Origin: Microcoleus vaginatus WJT46-NPBG5
GTDB lineage: Bacteria > Cyanobacteriota > Cyanobacteriia > Cyanobacteriales > Oscillatoriaceae
Assembly: GCA_019359355.1 (NCBI GenBank)
Contig: JAHHHM010000019.1
Coordinates: 1-64,000, forward strand
Length of the DNA stretch: 64,000 bases
Reading direction: 5' to 3'
Positions 49,260-59,111 of the stretch are shown here, in pieces. Numbering within the stretch: the first letter of the stretch is position 1; each line of letters opens with the position of its first letter. The notes under the pieces were generated by a model. The model did not search any database, was not told the DNA's origin, and saw nothing but the letters and a program-made list of their open reading frames with translations. Both the position numbers and the translations under genes were made by a program.

Positions 49260-50288
49260 TTAAAAATTGTGAGCGGCGTGATCGTGAGATGAGCGCAGCT
49301 GCTCCAGTATTTGGGGGTTAACGCCCATTTCTTCAGCATAGGGGGCCAAATACTCGCCCTCAGACAAGTTGGCCGGATTAACCGCCACGGCTTGTTCAAG
49401 GACTTCGCGGTTGGCAACTTCTTGCTGGCTTTTAACCCAGCTGTCGAATTCTTCCGGTGTGTGGACAATCAGCCGACTCTTCATTGCGCCGTGGTAGCTA
49501 CCGCACAGTTCAGCGCAGATCACGGGGTACTCACCGACTTTGGCCGGCGTGAACCGTAACTCGGTTGTACGTCCGGGGATCGCATCTTGTTTCAGGCGCA
49601 GTTCGGGAAGCCACAGCGCGTGCAGCACATCATTAGCAGCGATATTGAGCTGGACTTCACGATTGGCCGGCACGTGCAACTCACCAGAGGTGACGCCACT
49701 GTCAGGGTAGTTGAAAATCCAGGCAAACTGAAGGCCGGTGACATTGACAACTACGTCTGCTGTTGTGCCTTCATGCGCTGGGGAAGCGCCGACGCCTAGG
49801 GCGATCAGTTTTCGCTCTTGCGCTTGCTGCGGCTGTGAAGCGGTTTCTTCCGTTCCTGGTAAGGGCGCTGCAATCGCCGCCCCTGGCATATTGTGGGCGA
49901 CATTCAGGGTGTGATCGTGGGAGGACATGGGATCAAGGCCGCCCATTTCGTTGTAAATCTCAAAGCTGTAAACAGAGATGCCCAGCACAATGACGGCGGG
50001 GATCGCTGTCCAGAGAATTTCTAGGGGAATGTTCCCATGAATCGGCGGCCCGTCGGTGTTGTCATCCTTGCGGCGGCGATATTTAACCGCAGCGATGATC
50101 AGCACTCCCTGCACCAGCAAAAACAGGCCGGTGGAAATGGTCATCATCGTGTTGAACAAGTTGTCCACATGGGCGGCTTCTTCGGAGGCTGCCACCGGCA
50201 GTAAACCGTGGTTCTGGCCGTACCATAGGCTGACGAGGGTCAGTGCGATGCCGGCCAGCATAGTCAGGATGGAGTTGGGGATGTTCAC
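49260..50288 (-). CDS. ctaC: cytochrome c oxidase subunit II
   Basis: 342 residues. Two membrane helices (MLAGIALTLVSLWYG and ISTGLFLLVQGVLIIAAV, plus LEILWTAIPAVIVLGISV) precede a cupredoxin domain holding the CuA site: His in DVLHALWLP and the cluster CAELCGSYHGAM (Cys, Cys, His, Met). It takes electrons from cytochrome c6 or plastocyanin. A linker rich in Glu/Gln and Ala (TASQPQQAQERKL) and a C-terminal tail with HDHAAHNF are extra. First gene of the minus-strand operon; divergent from ctaA. Confidence 0.97.
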   Translation of the reverse strand: MNIPNSILTMLAGIALTLVSLWYGQNHGLLPVAASEEAAHVDNLFNTMMTISTGLFLLVQGVLIIAAVKYRRRKDDNTDGPPIHGNIPLEILWTAIPAVIVLGISVYSFEIYNEMGGLDPMSSHDHTLNVAHNMPGAAIAAPLPGTEETASQPQQAQERKLIALGVGASPAHEGTTADVVVNVTGLQFAWIFNYPDSGVTSGELHVPANREVQLNIAANDVLHALWLPELRLKQDAIPGRTTELRFTPAKVGEYPVICAELCGSYHGAMKSRLIVHTPEEFDSWVKSQQEVANREVLEQAVAVNPANLSEGEYLAPYAEEMGVNPQILEQLRSSHDHAAHNF

Positions 50289-50769
50289 GGTGGTTTGGAA
50301 CCTCCAGACAAAATTTCTTAAACGTTGGCTCTTAGCTAGAGCCTAACAGCATTCAGCCTCTAAGCGCGTGCTTTGTCACGCCTAGCGGCTTAGTTACAGA
50401 CCTCAGTCGCCATTAACTTTTCGGTTCCGCTTACATCCCTACGTTAAAGCAGGTGATGATTCAAATTCGCGGTCATCAGACACCTTTTGGAATTTCTTTA
50501 GAATCATGCCGGCTGGGTGTCTTCAGCAAGACCCACCCCAAATTATAGCGATTTGTTAATATCTATTTAGTTTTTTAAAGCAAAAGTAATATAAGGGGGA
50601 TCAGTTCTGACAATCGGAAGAAATTCCTAAAGCCAGTGCGAATGGGACTCAGGATGATTAAAGTAATTGCTAGGATCGACCCTAGCAAAAGTCACGAGTC
50701 GATTTAAAAATGAGCGAACGCTCAGTATTCGATGAACCTTGATTTCCAATCAACACTGAGGTACAGCGC
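50289..50769. promoter_or_regulatory. divergent ctaC/ctaA control region
   Basis: 481 bp between the start codons of ctaC (minus) and ctaA (plus). Near ctaC there are two hairpins: GGCTCT/AGAGCC (50327-50343) and CTAAGCGCGTG/CACGC plus GCTTAG (50360-50393). Near ctaA there is a dyad TGAGCG-AA-CGCTCA (50711-50724). It must hold both promoters, and the oxidase and its heme A genes may be co-regulated from here. Confidence 0.5.
50711..50724. promoter_or_regulatory. palindromic operator-like site upstream of ctaA
   Basis: TGAGCGAACGCTCA, six-base perfect arms with an AA centre, 46 bp upstream of the ctaA ATG. The layout is that of a dimeric repressor site; the regulator is unknown. Confidence 0.35.
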
Positions 50770-51714
50770 ATGGCCAACTCTATCCTGCATCAAGACGCAG
50801 CCACCTCTACGACACAATCTCAGCCGGCAGACCGCATTCGTCGCCTTGTCTGGAAGCTTGCCATTGCCACCCTGCTTTTGATGGCAGTCGGCAGTGCAAC
50901 GCGGGTGATGAATGCGGGACTTGCCTGCCCCGACTGGCCCCTGTGTTATGGAGAGTTAGTGCCGACGGCACAAATGAATTTTCAAGTGTTTCTGGAGTGG
51001 TTTCACCGGCTTGATGCTGCTGCGATCGGCTGCGGTGCAATAGGGTTGGCCGGCTTATCCTGGTGGGATCGGCGAGTTCTCCCTGCTTGGCTTCCCTGGG
51101 CATCCACCTTCGCCCTCGGCTTAATCATTTTCCAAGGCGTTTTGGGAGGACTGACGGTAACAGAACTCCTGCGGTTCGACATCGTTACTGCTCACCTAGG
51201 ATGTGCCCTCCTGTTTTTCACCACCCTCCTCGCAATCGGCGTATCCTTAATGCCCTATCGCGCGATTGGCACGGTTGGGAAGTTGCCCTGGGTGGGGTTG
51301 AGCGCTGCAATTCTGGTATATTTGCAAAGCATTTTAGGCGGATTGGTTGGCTCTCAATGGGCTTTGCACCAGTGCTTTGGTGCCGGCCAATTGTGTTTAG
51401 TGATGAACAGCCACATTGCCGGTGTGGTGCCGGCCAGCCTTGCTACACTGGCTTTGGTATTTCTATCTTGGCGGACACCGGCACTGCACCCAACCCTGCG
51501 CCAGCTAGCCAATTGGGCCGGGGGTTTGTTAGTATGGCAAATCGCCTTGGGCGTTGCTACCTTCCGCTTACACCTCCAGGTAGAACCGCTCACCGTCGCT
51601 CACCAAGCCACAGGTGCCGCCTTGCTAGGAGTGCTGGTTGCGTTCTCGGCTTTGGCTTTGCGCGATCGCGCAGAAATTTTTGAGTTTTATGAACGCAGAT
51701 CAGAAGCGTGTTGA
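50770..51714 (+). CDS. ctaA: heme A synthase (CtaA/COX15)
   Basis: 314 residues, eight membrane helices. Family motifs: GSATRVMNAGLACPDWPLC, EWFHRLDAAAIG (first heme His), TAHLGCALLFF (second), MNSHIAGVVPA and VAHQATGAALLG (later His pair). It oxidises the C8 methyl of heme O to make heme A for CtaD. The next gene, ctaB, makes the heme O substrate. Start MANSILHQDAATS is downstream of a promoter-like dyad. Confidence 0.95.
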   Translation: MANSILHQDAATSTTQSQPADRIRRLVWKLAIATLLLMAVGSATRVMNAGLACPDWPLCYGELVPTAQMNFQVFLEWFHRLDAAAIGCGAIGLAGLSWWDRRVLPAWLPWASTFALGLIIFQGVLGGLTVTELLRFDIVTAHLGCALLFFTTLLAIGVSLMPYRAIGTVGKLPWVGLSAAILVYLQSILGGLVGSQWALHQCFGAGQLCLVMNSHIAGVVPASLATLALVFLSWRTPALHPTLRQLANWAGGLLVWQIALGVATFRLHLQVEPLTVAHQATGAALLGVLVAFSALALRDRAEIFEFYERRSEAC

Positions 51715-51756
51715 GTTGTGAATTTAATTATCAGCTATCAGCCGAATGGAATTTTA

Positions 51757-51771
51757 GATTTTAGATTTTAA
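51757..51771. repeat. short tandem repeat between ctaA and ctaB
   Basis: Repeats of the heptamer ATTTTAG/GATTTTA, a common cyanobacterial intergenic repeat word, in the 124-bp gap. Confidence 0.6.
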
Positions 51772-51838
51772 AGGTTAGATTGAGCGAAAATCCAAAATCG
51801 GAAACTTGGATGGCTGATGGCTGGAAGGAAAGGAATCC

Positions 51839-52822
51839 ATGCAAGAAATCATTGGGACAAATGTCGAGCGCCATCATCAGAACTTCTTACAAGTCATTCA
51901 AAGTTACTATCAGCTAACAAAGCCTCGAATTATTCTGCTGCTGCTGATCACGACAGCGGCGGGAATGTGGGTCGCTGCTAAAGGACAAGTCGATCCCCTG
52001 TTATTATTGGTGACAATATCCGGCGGGGCTTTGTCAGCTGCTTCTGCGAATACGATCAATTGTCTTTACGACAGCGACATCGACTATATCATGGAGCGCA
52101 CGCGCTGGCGTCCCATTCCTTCCGGGCGGATCAAGCCTCGGGATGCGCTGTTGTTTGCGATTGTTTTGGCAAGTCTTTCTTTCACGTTGCTCACCGTTTT
52201 TGCCAATTTATTAGCGGCGCTGTTGGCAATGTCTGGGATCGTGTTTTATGTCCTGATTTACACTCATTGGCTGAAACGTCACAGCACGCAAAATATTGTA
52301 ATTGGTGGTGCTGCCGGCGCGATTCCGCCTTTGGTGGGTTGGGCCGCGGTGACAGGTGATCTGGGCTGGGGGGCTTGGATATTGTTCCTGATCATTTTCC
52401 TGTGGACACCGCCTCATTTCTGGGCTTTAGCCATGATGATTCGCGATGACTATGCGGCGGTGGGTGTGCCCATGCTGCCGGTGGTTAAGGGAGATGAAAC
52501 AACGGCGCGTCAGATTTGGCTGTATACGCTTTTATTGCTGCCGGTGACGCTGTTGTTGGTTTATCCGCTTCATGCGGCGGGTGCGGTTTATGCCGGCATT
52601 GCGATTTTTCTAGGAGCCATTTTTGCGAAGAAGGCTTGGCAGTTATCGCACAATGCTGGGGATCGGGATGTTGCGCGATCGCTGTTTAAGTTTTCTATCC
52701 TCTACCTGATGCTTTTATGTGCCGGCTTGGTCGTTGATAGTTTGCCGGTGACGCATCAGTTTACCACTGCGTTTGCCGAACACATCCAAATGATTGTGAG
52801 CTTGGTGCCGGCGCTGCAATAA
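51839..52822 (+). CDS. ctaB: protoheme IX farnesyltransferase (heme O synthase)
   Basis: 327 residues, UbiA superfamily with nine helices. Prenyl-diphosphate motifs are [19 protein letters not shown] (first Asp-rich, followed by WRPIPSGRI) and a second one in [32 protein letters not shown] is the CtaB signature. It adds a farnesyl tail to heme B to form heme O. About 125 bp after ctaA, probably in one operon. A bidirectional terminator follows. Confidence 0.96.
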   Translation: MQEIIGTNVERHHQNFLQVIQSYYQLTKPRIILLLLITTAAGMWVAAKGQVDPLLLLVTISGGALSAASANTINCLYDSDIDYIMERTRWRPIPSGRIKPRDALLFAIVLASLSFTLLTVFANLLAALLAMSGIVFYVLIYTHWLKRHSTQNIVIGGAAGAIPPLVGWAAVTGDLGWGAWILFLIIFLWTPPHFWALAMMIRDDYAAVGVPMLPVVKGDETTARQIWLYTLLLLPVTLLLVYPLHAAGAVYAGIAIFLGAIFAKKAWQLSHNAGDRDVARSLFKFSILYLMLLCAGLVVDSLPVTHQFTTAFAEHIQMIVSLVPALQ

Positions 52823-52842
52823 TCGGCATTCATCTAAAACAT

Positions 52843-52892
52843 AAAAGGCAAAAGCTCGGATTTATTCCTTAACTTTTGCCTTTTTATTTTTT
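52843..52892. terminator. bidirectional terminator between ctaB and ctp
   Basis: Stem AAAAGGCAAAAG / CTTTTGCCTTTT around an 18-base loop, with T-rich tails on both strands (TTTTTATTTTTT on plus). Confidence 0.88.
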
Positions 52893-53009
52893 GACAGGTG
52901 AATGCAATCACACTCTTATTTTTGCTCAGCATAAAAATGCGATCACATCGGCACTCATTCGACGCAATCGCATAATTTTTTATTGCTTTTGCTTTTTTAC
53001 CTTAATTTT

Positions 53010-54305
53010 CTACTGAGCAGCAACCGGCTTATTGGGAAGTTGAGCTTGCAAGACAGCGACCGCACGAGTATAGATCGGATCGTCTTTCGAGCCAATCGCA
53101 GTTGGATTAGCCGCCAACTTTTGCTTTTGAGCGTCGCTGATCTCAACTTTGATATCTGGGGTAATGCCTTTGTGGCTGATATCCGTTCCATTCGGCGTGT
53201 AGTAGTGAGCGATCGTCACAGCCAAACCGGAACCATCCGACAGGGAATGAACCGACTGCACTAACGCCTTACCAAAGGTTTGATCCCCAATAATCGTGGC
53301 GCGTCCATTATCTTTCAGCGCACCCGATAAAATTTCACTTGCACTCGCAGAATTGCCATCTACCAAAACTGCCAGCGGCAAATTCGTCAAAGCCGTGCGA
53401 TTGGCGCTCATTTCTTCGTTGTGTCCTACACGGTCCACAGTGCGAACAATTGAACCCTTCTCCATCCACATCCGAGCAATATCAATACTCGCATACAGTA
53501 ACCCACCTGGATTTCCTCGCAGATCCAGCACAAAAGCATCCGCCTTTTGAGCGCTAAGATTTTCAATTGCCCGGTGCATTTGCTCTGCCGCATGGCTGCT
53601 AAACTCTTGCAAGCGGATATATCCCACGCGCTTGTTGCCTTCCTGTTTCATGGTGTAACGCACCGTTAGCAGTTCAATGCGAGCGCGTGTCAGGTTCACA
53701 TCAAACACACCCTTGCCTTGCCGCGAAATTTGCAGCGTTACCTCAGTCCCCACCTGGCCCCGGATCAGCTTAGCCGCTTCTTCTACGCTCATACCTTGGG
53801 TGGTTTTGCCATCAATTGCCAAAATCTTATCGGCAACCTGAAGGCCGGCTCTGACTGCTGGCGAATTCTCAATCGGTTCTACAACTGCAATCGCCTTGGT
53901 TTTCTCATCCAATTCTAGCCGCAAACCAACCCCAGACAGTTCTCCGGAGGTTTGGCTGGTCAGCGCCTCATATTGCTCCGGGTCCATAAACCGGGTGTAG
54001 GGGTCTTGCAACTGCTCTAGCGCTGCCTTCAAGGCTTCATAAGCCTGTTCGCGAGATGTATAGTTTTTGTTTAACAGTTCTTGCCGAGTTTTCTGCCAAT
54101 CAACTTGATTAAACGTGCCATCAACATAGTCACGGTTAACAATTTGCCACGCTTCATCTAAAACCGTTTTTGGGCTATCCTGTAGTGCGGCGCGCACAGA
54201 GCTATTCAGACCAGGAACAAATAAAGATAAAGTAGCAGTTGCAGCGAGCGCCCCACCAAATAGGCCGGCTTGGGGCAATAGGAAGCGTTTTGGGGATAAA
54301 TTCAT
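53010..54305 (-). CDS. carboxyl-terminal processing protease (S41, CtpA/B/C type)
   Basis: 431 residues. Signal peptide or membrane anchor (GLFGGALAATATLSLFVPGL, residues 14-33), PDZ domain at about 100-185 (GVGLRLELDEKTKAIAVVEP, GQVGTEVTLQI) and S41 catalytic core with FVLDLRGNPGGLLY and the Ser-Lys dyad in DGNSASASEIL (Ser) and GDQTFGKALVQ (Lys). Cyanobacteria have three such proteases: CtpA matures photosystem II D1, while CtpB and CtpC have other roles. The sequence resembles the B/C branch more than CtpA, but I cannot decide, so no symbol is given. Location: lumen or periplasm. Confidence 0.92.
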   Translation of the reverse strand: MNLSPKRFLLPQAGLFGGALAATATLSLFVPGLNSSVRAALQDSPKTVLDEAWQIVNRDYVDGTFNQVDWQKTRQELLNKNYTSREQAYEALKAALEQLQDPYTRFMDPEQYEALTSQTSGELSGVGLRLELDEKTKAIAVVEPIENSPAVRAGLQVADKILAIDGKTTQGMSVEEAAKLIRGQVGTEVTLQISRQGKGVFDVNLTRARIELLTVRYTMKQEGNKRVGYIRLQEFSSHAAEQMHRAIENLSAQKADAFVLDLRGNPGGLLYASIDIARMWMEKGSIVRTVDRVGHNEEMSANRTALTNLPLAVLVDGNSASASEILSGALKDNGRATIIGDQTFGKALVQSVHSLSDGSGLAVTIAHYYTPNGTDISHKGITPDIKVEISDAQKQKLAANPTAIGSKDDPIYTRAVAVLQAQLPNKPVAAQ

Positions 54306-54747
54306 TTTGTGTTGGCTAAAACGAGTTGAGTATCACAACTAATAAGCCGCTGTTAGAGCAAGATGCATTAGAAATTGCGTCAGGGAAGAAGTGAAGTATC
54401 CCGATCAAGCTGAGCAGGAACAGACGCAAACAGCGGTCGTATTTAGCTAGGGTCAGAGAAACGGCGGCAAAACAGCGGGCAGTGAGTGCATTCCCCGGAT
54501 ACGTTACTCCTGAAACTCTTAGTTTCAAGATACCCAGGCAGCGCCCAGAAATAACGCAATTCTGTGACAGTTTGCAAGATTGTCCCAATTATTTAAAAAA
54601 AAAGGGCTGTAGTCACAGGGGATTCGATGCCGGTGCTACACACTTTCTGTTAATCTAACCGCCAATCAGCCTGTAAATTTATAAAGTCAAACCCAAACTC
54701 CATCAAAACTTACTGGTTCTAGTGTAGCTAAAATAGCCTTTAACAGG
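54306..54747. other. divergent intergenic region, nothing identified
   Basis: 442 bp between the starts of the protease gene (minus) and the TPR-like gene (plus). A minus-strand frame at 54316-54588 has no domain and no ribosome-binding site. Presumably both promoters. Confidence 0.4.
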
Positions 54748-55578
54748 ATGTCTTCACAGGAGAAAGCTGGATGCGCCGTGGAACTAAGCTCTAACAACCT
54801 TTTTGTCAAAAATTGGAAGCTGCTGGCAAATGTGGCAATTACCGCCGCCGCCTTGGCTGGAGTGATTGCCATGCAGTGGACTCAGCTAGATCGCGCCGGG
54901 CAAAAAGCCGCAAACCCCAAACAGGCTGAACAAGAAGAAGCGCTGCGGCTACAAATGCTCAAACGTTTACCGACCTTGGGTTTTGATAATTTAATCGCTG
55001 ATTGGGCGTTCATTAACTTTCTGCAATATTTTGGGGACGATGAGGCGCGGGCTCAAACCGGCTATTCCCTGAGTGCTGACTATTTTGACCTGATTACCCA
55101 GCGCGATCCCCGATTCGCTGAGGTTTATCCCTATCTTTCTAGCAGTGTTTCCTTCTATCTCGGCCAACCAAAGCTGGCTGTCCAATATATGAACCGGGGA
55201 ACTAAGGTTCTCTCCCCTAAGCTCAATTCCACTGCCTTTCTCGTATGGCGATTTAAAGGACTTGATCAACTACTGCTGATGGGCGATATTCCGGGTGCGA
55301 TTCAATCCCACGAGAAGGCGGCTGAGTGGGTGCTGGGAACTCCTTACAGTTCTCTGGCACCGTTGTACCGGAACACCGCAGAGTTTCTAAGACAAGATCC
55401 CGACAGCATTGACGTGCGATTTCGATCTTGGGCTGAGGTTTACTCCCAAGCAGTAGATAAAAGAGTTCAACAGCGAGCTGAACAAGAAATTTATAAGCTT
55501 GGCGGTCAAATCAAACGCAATGAAAAAGGTGAAGTTTCCTTTATTCCTCCCAAAAAGAAGCCTTCTAAATCAAAGTGA
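54748..55578 (+). CDS. conserved cyanobacterial membrane-anchored TPR-like protein
   Basis: 276 residues. A single N-terminal membrane helix (LLANVAITAAALAGVIAMQW, ~27-46) is followed by a helical domain with TPR-like pairs: NLIADWAFINFLQYFGDDEA, PYLSSSVSFYLGQPKLAVQY and LDQLLLMGDIPGAIQSHEKA. A basic tail ends PPKKKPSKSK. I recognise it as a type conserved across cyanobacteria but know of no assigned function. The next gene, of the YdcF type, follows after about 70 bp on the same strand. Confidence 0.75.
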   Translation: MSSQEKAGCAVELSSNNLFVKNWKLLANVAITAAALAGVIAMQWTQLDRAGQKAANPKQAEQEEALRLQMLKRLPTLGFDNLIADWAFINFLQYFGDDEARAQTGYSLSADYFDLITQRDPRFAEVYPYLSSSVSFYLGQPKLAVQYMNRGTKVLSPKLNSTAFLVWRFKGLDQLLLMGDIPGAIQSHEKAAEWVLGTPYSSLAPLYRNTAEFLRQDPDSIDVRFRSWAEVYSQAVDKRVQQRAEQEIYKLGGQIKRNEKGEVSFIPPKKKPSKSK

Positions 55579-55646
55579 TATTTTTTTGCTTTATTACTGC
55601 AAAATTTTCGAGCAGGGACTGATGTCCTCTCAGTAATTAAGCGAAA

Positions 55647-56366
55647 ATGAATCCAAAAAACAGATACAAGCTAAATCAAGCACAAGGCTATTGGGAAAAC
55701 TTGGCTTCCCGAAAGGTTTTGCGTTTCATTTTGTGGGCTTTAATGTTGTGCCTGGTGGCGTTAAGCGTCATCACCGGCACATGGTTGTATAACAATAACA
55801 TTGCTCTGCAAACCGCCAAAACCGGCCCGGTGGATGCCACGCTTGTTTTGGGAGGAAGTATTCACCGAGAAATCTATGCGGCTGAACTTGCCAAACTCAA
55901 TCCCCAAATGCCGGTTTTGATTTCTCAAGGATCGCGAGATCCCTGTACTTGGTTAATCTTTCAACAAGTCAAGGCTCCTATACAACAGGTATTTTTAGAA
56001 AAGTGCGCCCAGTCTACATTTGACAACTTTTATTTTTCCCTTCCCATCCTGCAGAAATGGCAGGTTCATAAAGTCAAACTCATTACCTCTATCACTCATC
56101 TACCGAGGGCAAAATGGCTGGCGCAGATTATGTTAGGTACTCACGGAATTTGGGTTGAGTTTGATTTGGTATATGAAAAAGGCATTCCAGGCAATCGCGA
56201 GTCCTGGCTCAAAACCGGCTTAGACGTTACTCGCGGCGGAATTTGGGCTGTTATCAGTCACTTCAAACAGCCCCAATGTGCGACAGTTATCCCGCTCACA
56301 TCTATAGATATGCAAAAGTGGAATCGTCAGGGTTTCAAGTGTGAGGTGAGTATTAGGCGCGTCTGA
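55647..56366 (+). CDS. YdcF/ElyC/SanA-like (DUF218) membrane protein
   Basis: 239 residues. One N-terminal transmembrane segment (FILWALMLCLVALSVITGTWL, ~28-48), then the DUF218 fold: DATLVLGGSIHREIYAAEL, PVLISQGSRDPCTW, FDNFYFSLPILQ and ITSITHLPRAKWLAQIM. The fold is nucleotide-binding-like and family members are linked to envelope polysaccharide or wall processes; the substrate is unknown. The end overlaps the downstream region of the convergent recJ by only 25 bp of spacing. Confidence 0.82.
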   Translation: MNPKNRYKLNQAQGYWENLASRKVLRFILWALMLCLVALSVITGTWLYNNNIALQTAKTGPVDATLVLGGSIHREIYAAELAKLNPQMPVLISQGSRDPCTWLIFQQVKAPIQQVFLEKCAQSTFDNFYFSLPILQKWQVHKVKLITSITHLPRAKWLAQIMLGTHGIWVEFDLVYEKGIPGNRESWLKTGLDVTRGGIWAVISHFKQPQCATVIPLTSIDMQKWNRQGFKCEVSIRRV

Positions 56367-56391
56367 GCAGGGACGGGATTTTTAAAGGTAT

Positions 56392-58803
56392 TTAGGTGTG
56401 GGAATCTAAGGGATCACCGGCAACGGAATTGGCGATTGCTTGAACGGTTGAAACCGGCACTTCATAAAAATACTGCCGGCGAAATTGTTCTTCTTGAACA
56501 GCAGCCAGAAATTGCTCAATAGCACCGGAAATTTTGGCATCGGCACCGGCTGCGGAAGCTTGAGAGTGCTGGGCAATTCGCAAGTTTTGCGCCAGGTAAA
56601 TTACTTCAAAATTTACTTTGACTAAGGTTTCTAATCCCAAATGTAAGGTATAATCACTCAAACTTAATTTCTCGCACAGTTGACGCCGGCTGACTAACTG
56701 ATCCGTGCGACTGAGATATTTAGCAACTCCGACCAATTGTTGCCAAATTTGAAGAGGTGACAGCGTTTGTGGGGGTGGGTAAGCAAGTGCAAGTGCCGGC
56801 ATTTCTCCATGATTGCCTTGTTGCCGGTAAATCGCCTGTCGAAACCAAACTTGCAATTCATCCCAGCTCGTTGGGCACTGAGATATGGGTAAAATTTCCG
56901 TTTGAAATTGAGAATTGGGAATTTGGGGAATTGACGCATCCCGCCAGTCCAAAATCTGGAGAAGCATCCCGCCGCTATCCTGAATAGTGCTAGCTTCACA
57001 GGATTGCACCGCCAGCAACCGCACCTCATAGCGACTTTTATAAGTATTGTAATCCAGTTCAACAATTGCATTACACCGGCCTTGAGGAACTTCTTCTTTG
57101 TAATGTCCCCACCAGAGGCCAGGAAATCCAACATTTGTTGAGTTATCCCAAATTTCAAACTCGGTTTTAATATACTGAACTTTTCGTCCTTTTGAATCTT
57201 GAATATTGCGGTGCCAAGTTTTTTCAAACCAGCAGTTTTGAATTAACAATTTTGGGACAGGATTTCCCATGCCGCAAGGTTCTAGAAGTTTCAGCTCACG
57301 AAATAATGGTTGGCCTAAATCTGCCACCGGCACCACTAAATCTGCTTGCACCACCGGCACTCCTAATGTTGCCATCTGTTCCCGCAGTTGCCGGTTGATG
57401 GCTTCTATAAATAAGGGAATATTCCCCACCGGCAAGCTCAACCCTGCTGCAAATGGATGACCCCCAAATCGGTGCAACAGATGCGCTTGAGCTTTCACCA
57501 ACTGGTACAAATCGATTTGATTGACAGAACGAGCAGAACCCCGTGCCAGATGGAGTGGTGATTCGGGGTTGTGGCTGTTCGCCGATTCCTCCTCTCCCTC
57601 CATTCCTACTGAACTCAACAGGACAGTGGGACGCCCGTATTCTTGCGCCACTTGACCGGCAACTAAACCAAGCACACCTGCTGCCCATTGCTCATCCACT
57701 AAGACGATGACACTTGTTGTGGATAGATCCATTTGTTCTAGCCGCAATTTCACTTGCTGAGTCACTTCTTTTTGCAAAGATTGCCGCCTGGTATTGGCTA
57801 ATTCTGTTTCCATTGCCAAGTGCTCGCAGCGTTGTTGGTTTTGGCTGGTGAGCAATTCTACGCAGAATGAGGCGTCTCCGTGAATGCGGCTGACGGCATT
57901 AATTCGAGGGCCAAGACCAAAGGAAATATCTGTGGGACGATCGCCGCTGCGCTTGCATAATTCCAGCAGTTTAGCGACTCCTGGCCGGGTTCTTTCTGTT
58001 AGCTGCTTTTGCAGGCGTTGAATTCCCTGCTGTGCCAAATACCGGCACTCTCCGGAAAGCTGCACCAGATCAGCAATCAAACCAATCGCAACTAAATCGA
58101 GTAGGTTTTCTAATGGCTGTTGGGGAACTGCCGGCAATGTTAAATAAAGGGCTTCCACTAGCTTATAAGCCACTGCCACGCCTGACAGATGTTCCATTGG
58201 ATGGCCGGCAGGCAGATAGCGCGGGTTGATAATCGCGACGACTGGCGGACGATCTGCCGGCAATGTGTGGTGATCTGTGACGATAACATCAATTCCCAGT
58301 TGGTTGGCATATTCAATTTCGGCTAAATTGGTGCTGCCGGTGTCGCAGGTGACGATTAATTGAGTTCCAGATTCGGCAAGGGTGTTAATTCCTTGAATAT
58401 TGAGTCCGTGAGATTCAGTGAGCCGGTTGGGGATGTAATAGTTCAGCCGGTCATTTAGCGAAAAAAACTGGCCGAGTCCATCCCACAAAACTGCGGTTGA
58501 GGTGACGCCATCTGCATCAAAGTCTCCCCAAATGGTAACTTTTTCCCCGCTATTTCTGGCTTGTTGCAATCGTTCTACCGCCGAGTGCATTTCTTGCCCG
58601 AATTCAAAGGGACTTGCCGGTTGAAATGCTTGCGGATTTAAAAAGCCGGCTAGCTGTTTCGGATCTCGAATTCCTCGTTGCCACAACAGTTGAGCGGCGT
58701 AGTGGCCGGCTGATTCAGGAACGAGACGTCTAATTTCTTGAAGTAACCAAGCCGGTGGTTGTGCCGGTGGCTGTATTTGCCACTGTTGAGTTTGCTCTGA
58801 CAT
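56392..58803 (-). CDS. recJ: single-stranded-DNA-specific exonuclease RecJ
   Basis: 803 residues, larger than the ~570 of E. coli RecJ because of a cyanobacterial C-terminal extension. DHH motifs: TIWGDFDADGVTSTAVLW, LIVTCDTGS and VIVTDHHTLP; DHHA1 motif LHRFGGHPFAAGLSL near 430; an OB domain follows. RecJ degrades single-stranded DNA 5' to 3' in recombination and mismatch repair. The extension (about 600-803) contains a helix-turn-helix-like segment (LVSRRQLCEKLSLSDYTLHL). Convergent with the YdcF gene. Confidence 0.95.
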   Translation of the reverse strand: MSEQTQQWQIQPPAQPPAWLLQEIRRLVPESAGHYAAQLLWQRGIRDPKQLAGFLNPQAFQPASPFEFGQEMHSAVERLQQARNSGEKVTIWGDFDADGVTSTAVLWDGLGQFFSLNDRLNYYIPNRLTESHGLNIQGINTLAESGTQLIVTCDTGSTNLAEIEYANQLGIDVIVTDHHTLPADRPPVVAIINPRYLPAGHPMEHLSGVAVAYKLVEALYLTLPAVPQQPLENLLDLVAIGLIADLVQLSGECRYLAQQGIQRLQKQLTERTRPGVAKLLELCKRSGDRPTDISFGLGPRINAVSRIHGDASFCVELLTSQNQQRCEHLAMETELANTRRQSLQKEVTQQVKLRLEQMDLSTTSVIVLVDEQWAAGVLGLVAGQVAQEYGRPTVLLSSVGMEGEEESANSHNPESPLHLARGSARSVNQIDLYQLVKAQAHLLHRFGGHPFAAGLSLPVGNIPLFIEAINRQLREQMATLGVPVVQADLVVPVADLGQPLFRELKLLEPCGMGNPVPKLLIQNCWFEKTWHRNIQDSKGRKVQYIKTEFEIWDNSTNVGFPGLWWGHYKEEVPQGRCNAIVELDYNTYKSRYEVRLLAVQSCEASTIQDSGGMLLQILDWRDASIPQIPNSQFQTEILPISQCPTSWDELQVWFRQAIYRQQGNHGEMPALALAYPPPQTLSPLQIWQQLVGVAKYLSRTDQLVSRRQLCEKLSLSDYTLHLGLETLVKVNFEVIYLAQNLRIAQHSQASAAGADAKISGAIEQFLAAVQEEQFRRQYFYEVPVSTVQAIANSVAGDPLDSHT

Positions 58804-59111
58804 TTATGTCGTTAAGCCCCACTGTTGAATCTTATCGGTGCCGGTTTGATTATTGTAGTGTGCGGCTATGTTAGGCTGCATTATCTCATGGCTAAGAACC
58901 TACCCGAAGATAAACGTTGTAAAGAACTTCTATTTAGTAAGAGCCAATGTTAAATTTGCCTGGTTTGTTGTCTATAAAATAGATGAATATAAACACGATA
59001 TTTTACTGAGAACCTCACATCTGATATCGGCAGCCCATTCTCTTAAGATAAAGGGTTGCTGAGCGCAGCAAGAAGTGTAAAAATCATAAGTTCTAAAATT
59101 TTACAAGTATT
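58804..59111. other. divergent intergenic region recJ/cbiB
   Basis: 308 bp. Only a small hairpin TTGCTG/CAGCAA (59055-59070) is visible. I looked for a cobalamin riboswitch before cbiB and saw none. A 64-residue frame at 58868-59062 is unsupported. Confidence 0.4.

Noticed and set aside
54316-54588. 90-residue minus-strand frame upstream of the protease gene
   Set aside because: No domain or start signal; lies in a divergent promoter region.
58804-59111. Cobalamin riboswitch before cbiB
   Set aside because: No B12-box or conserved four-way junction words seen.
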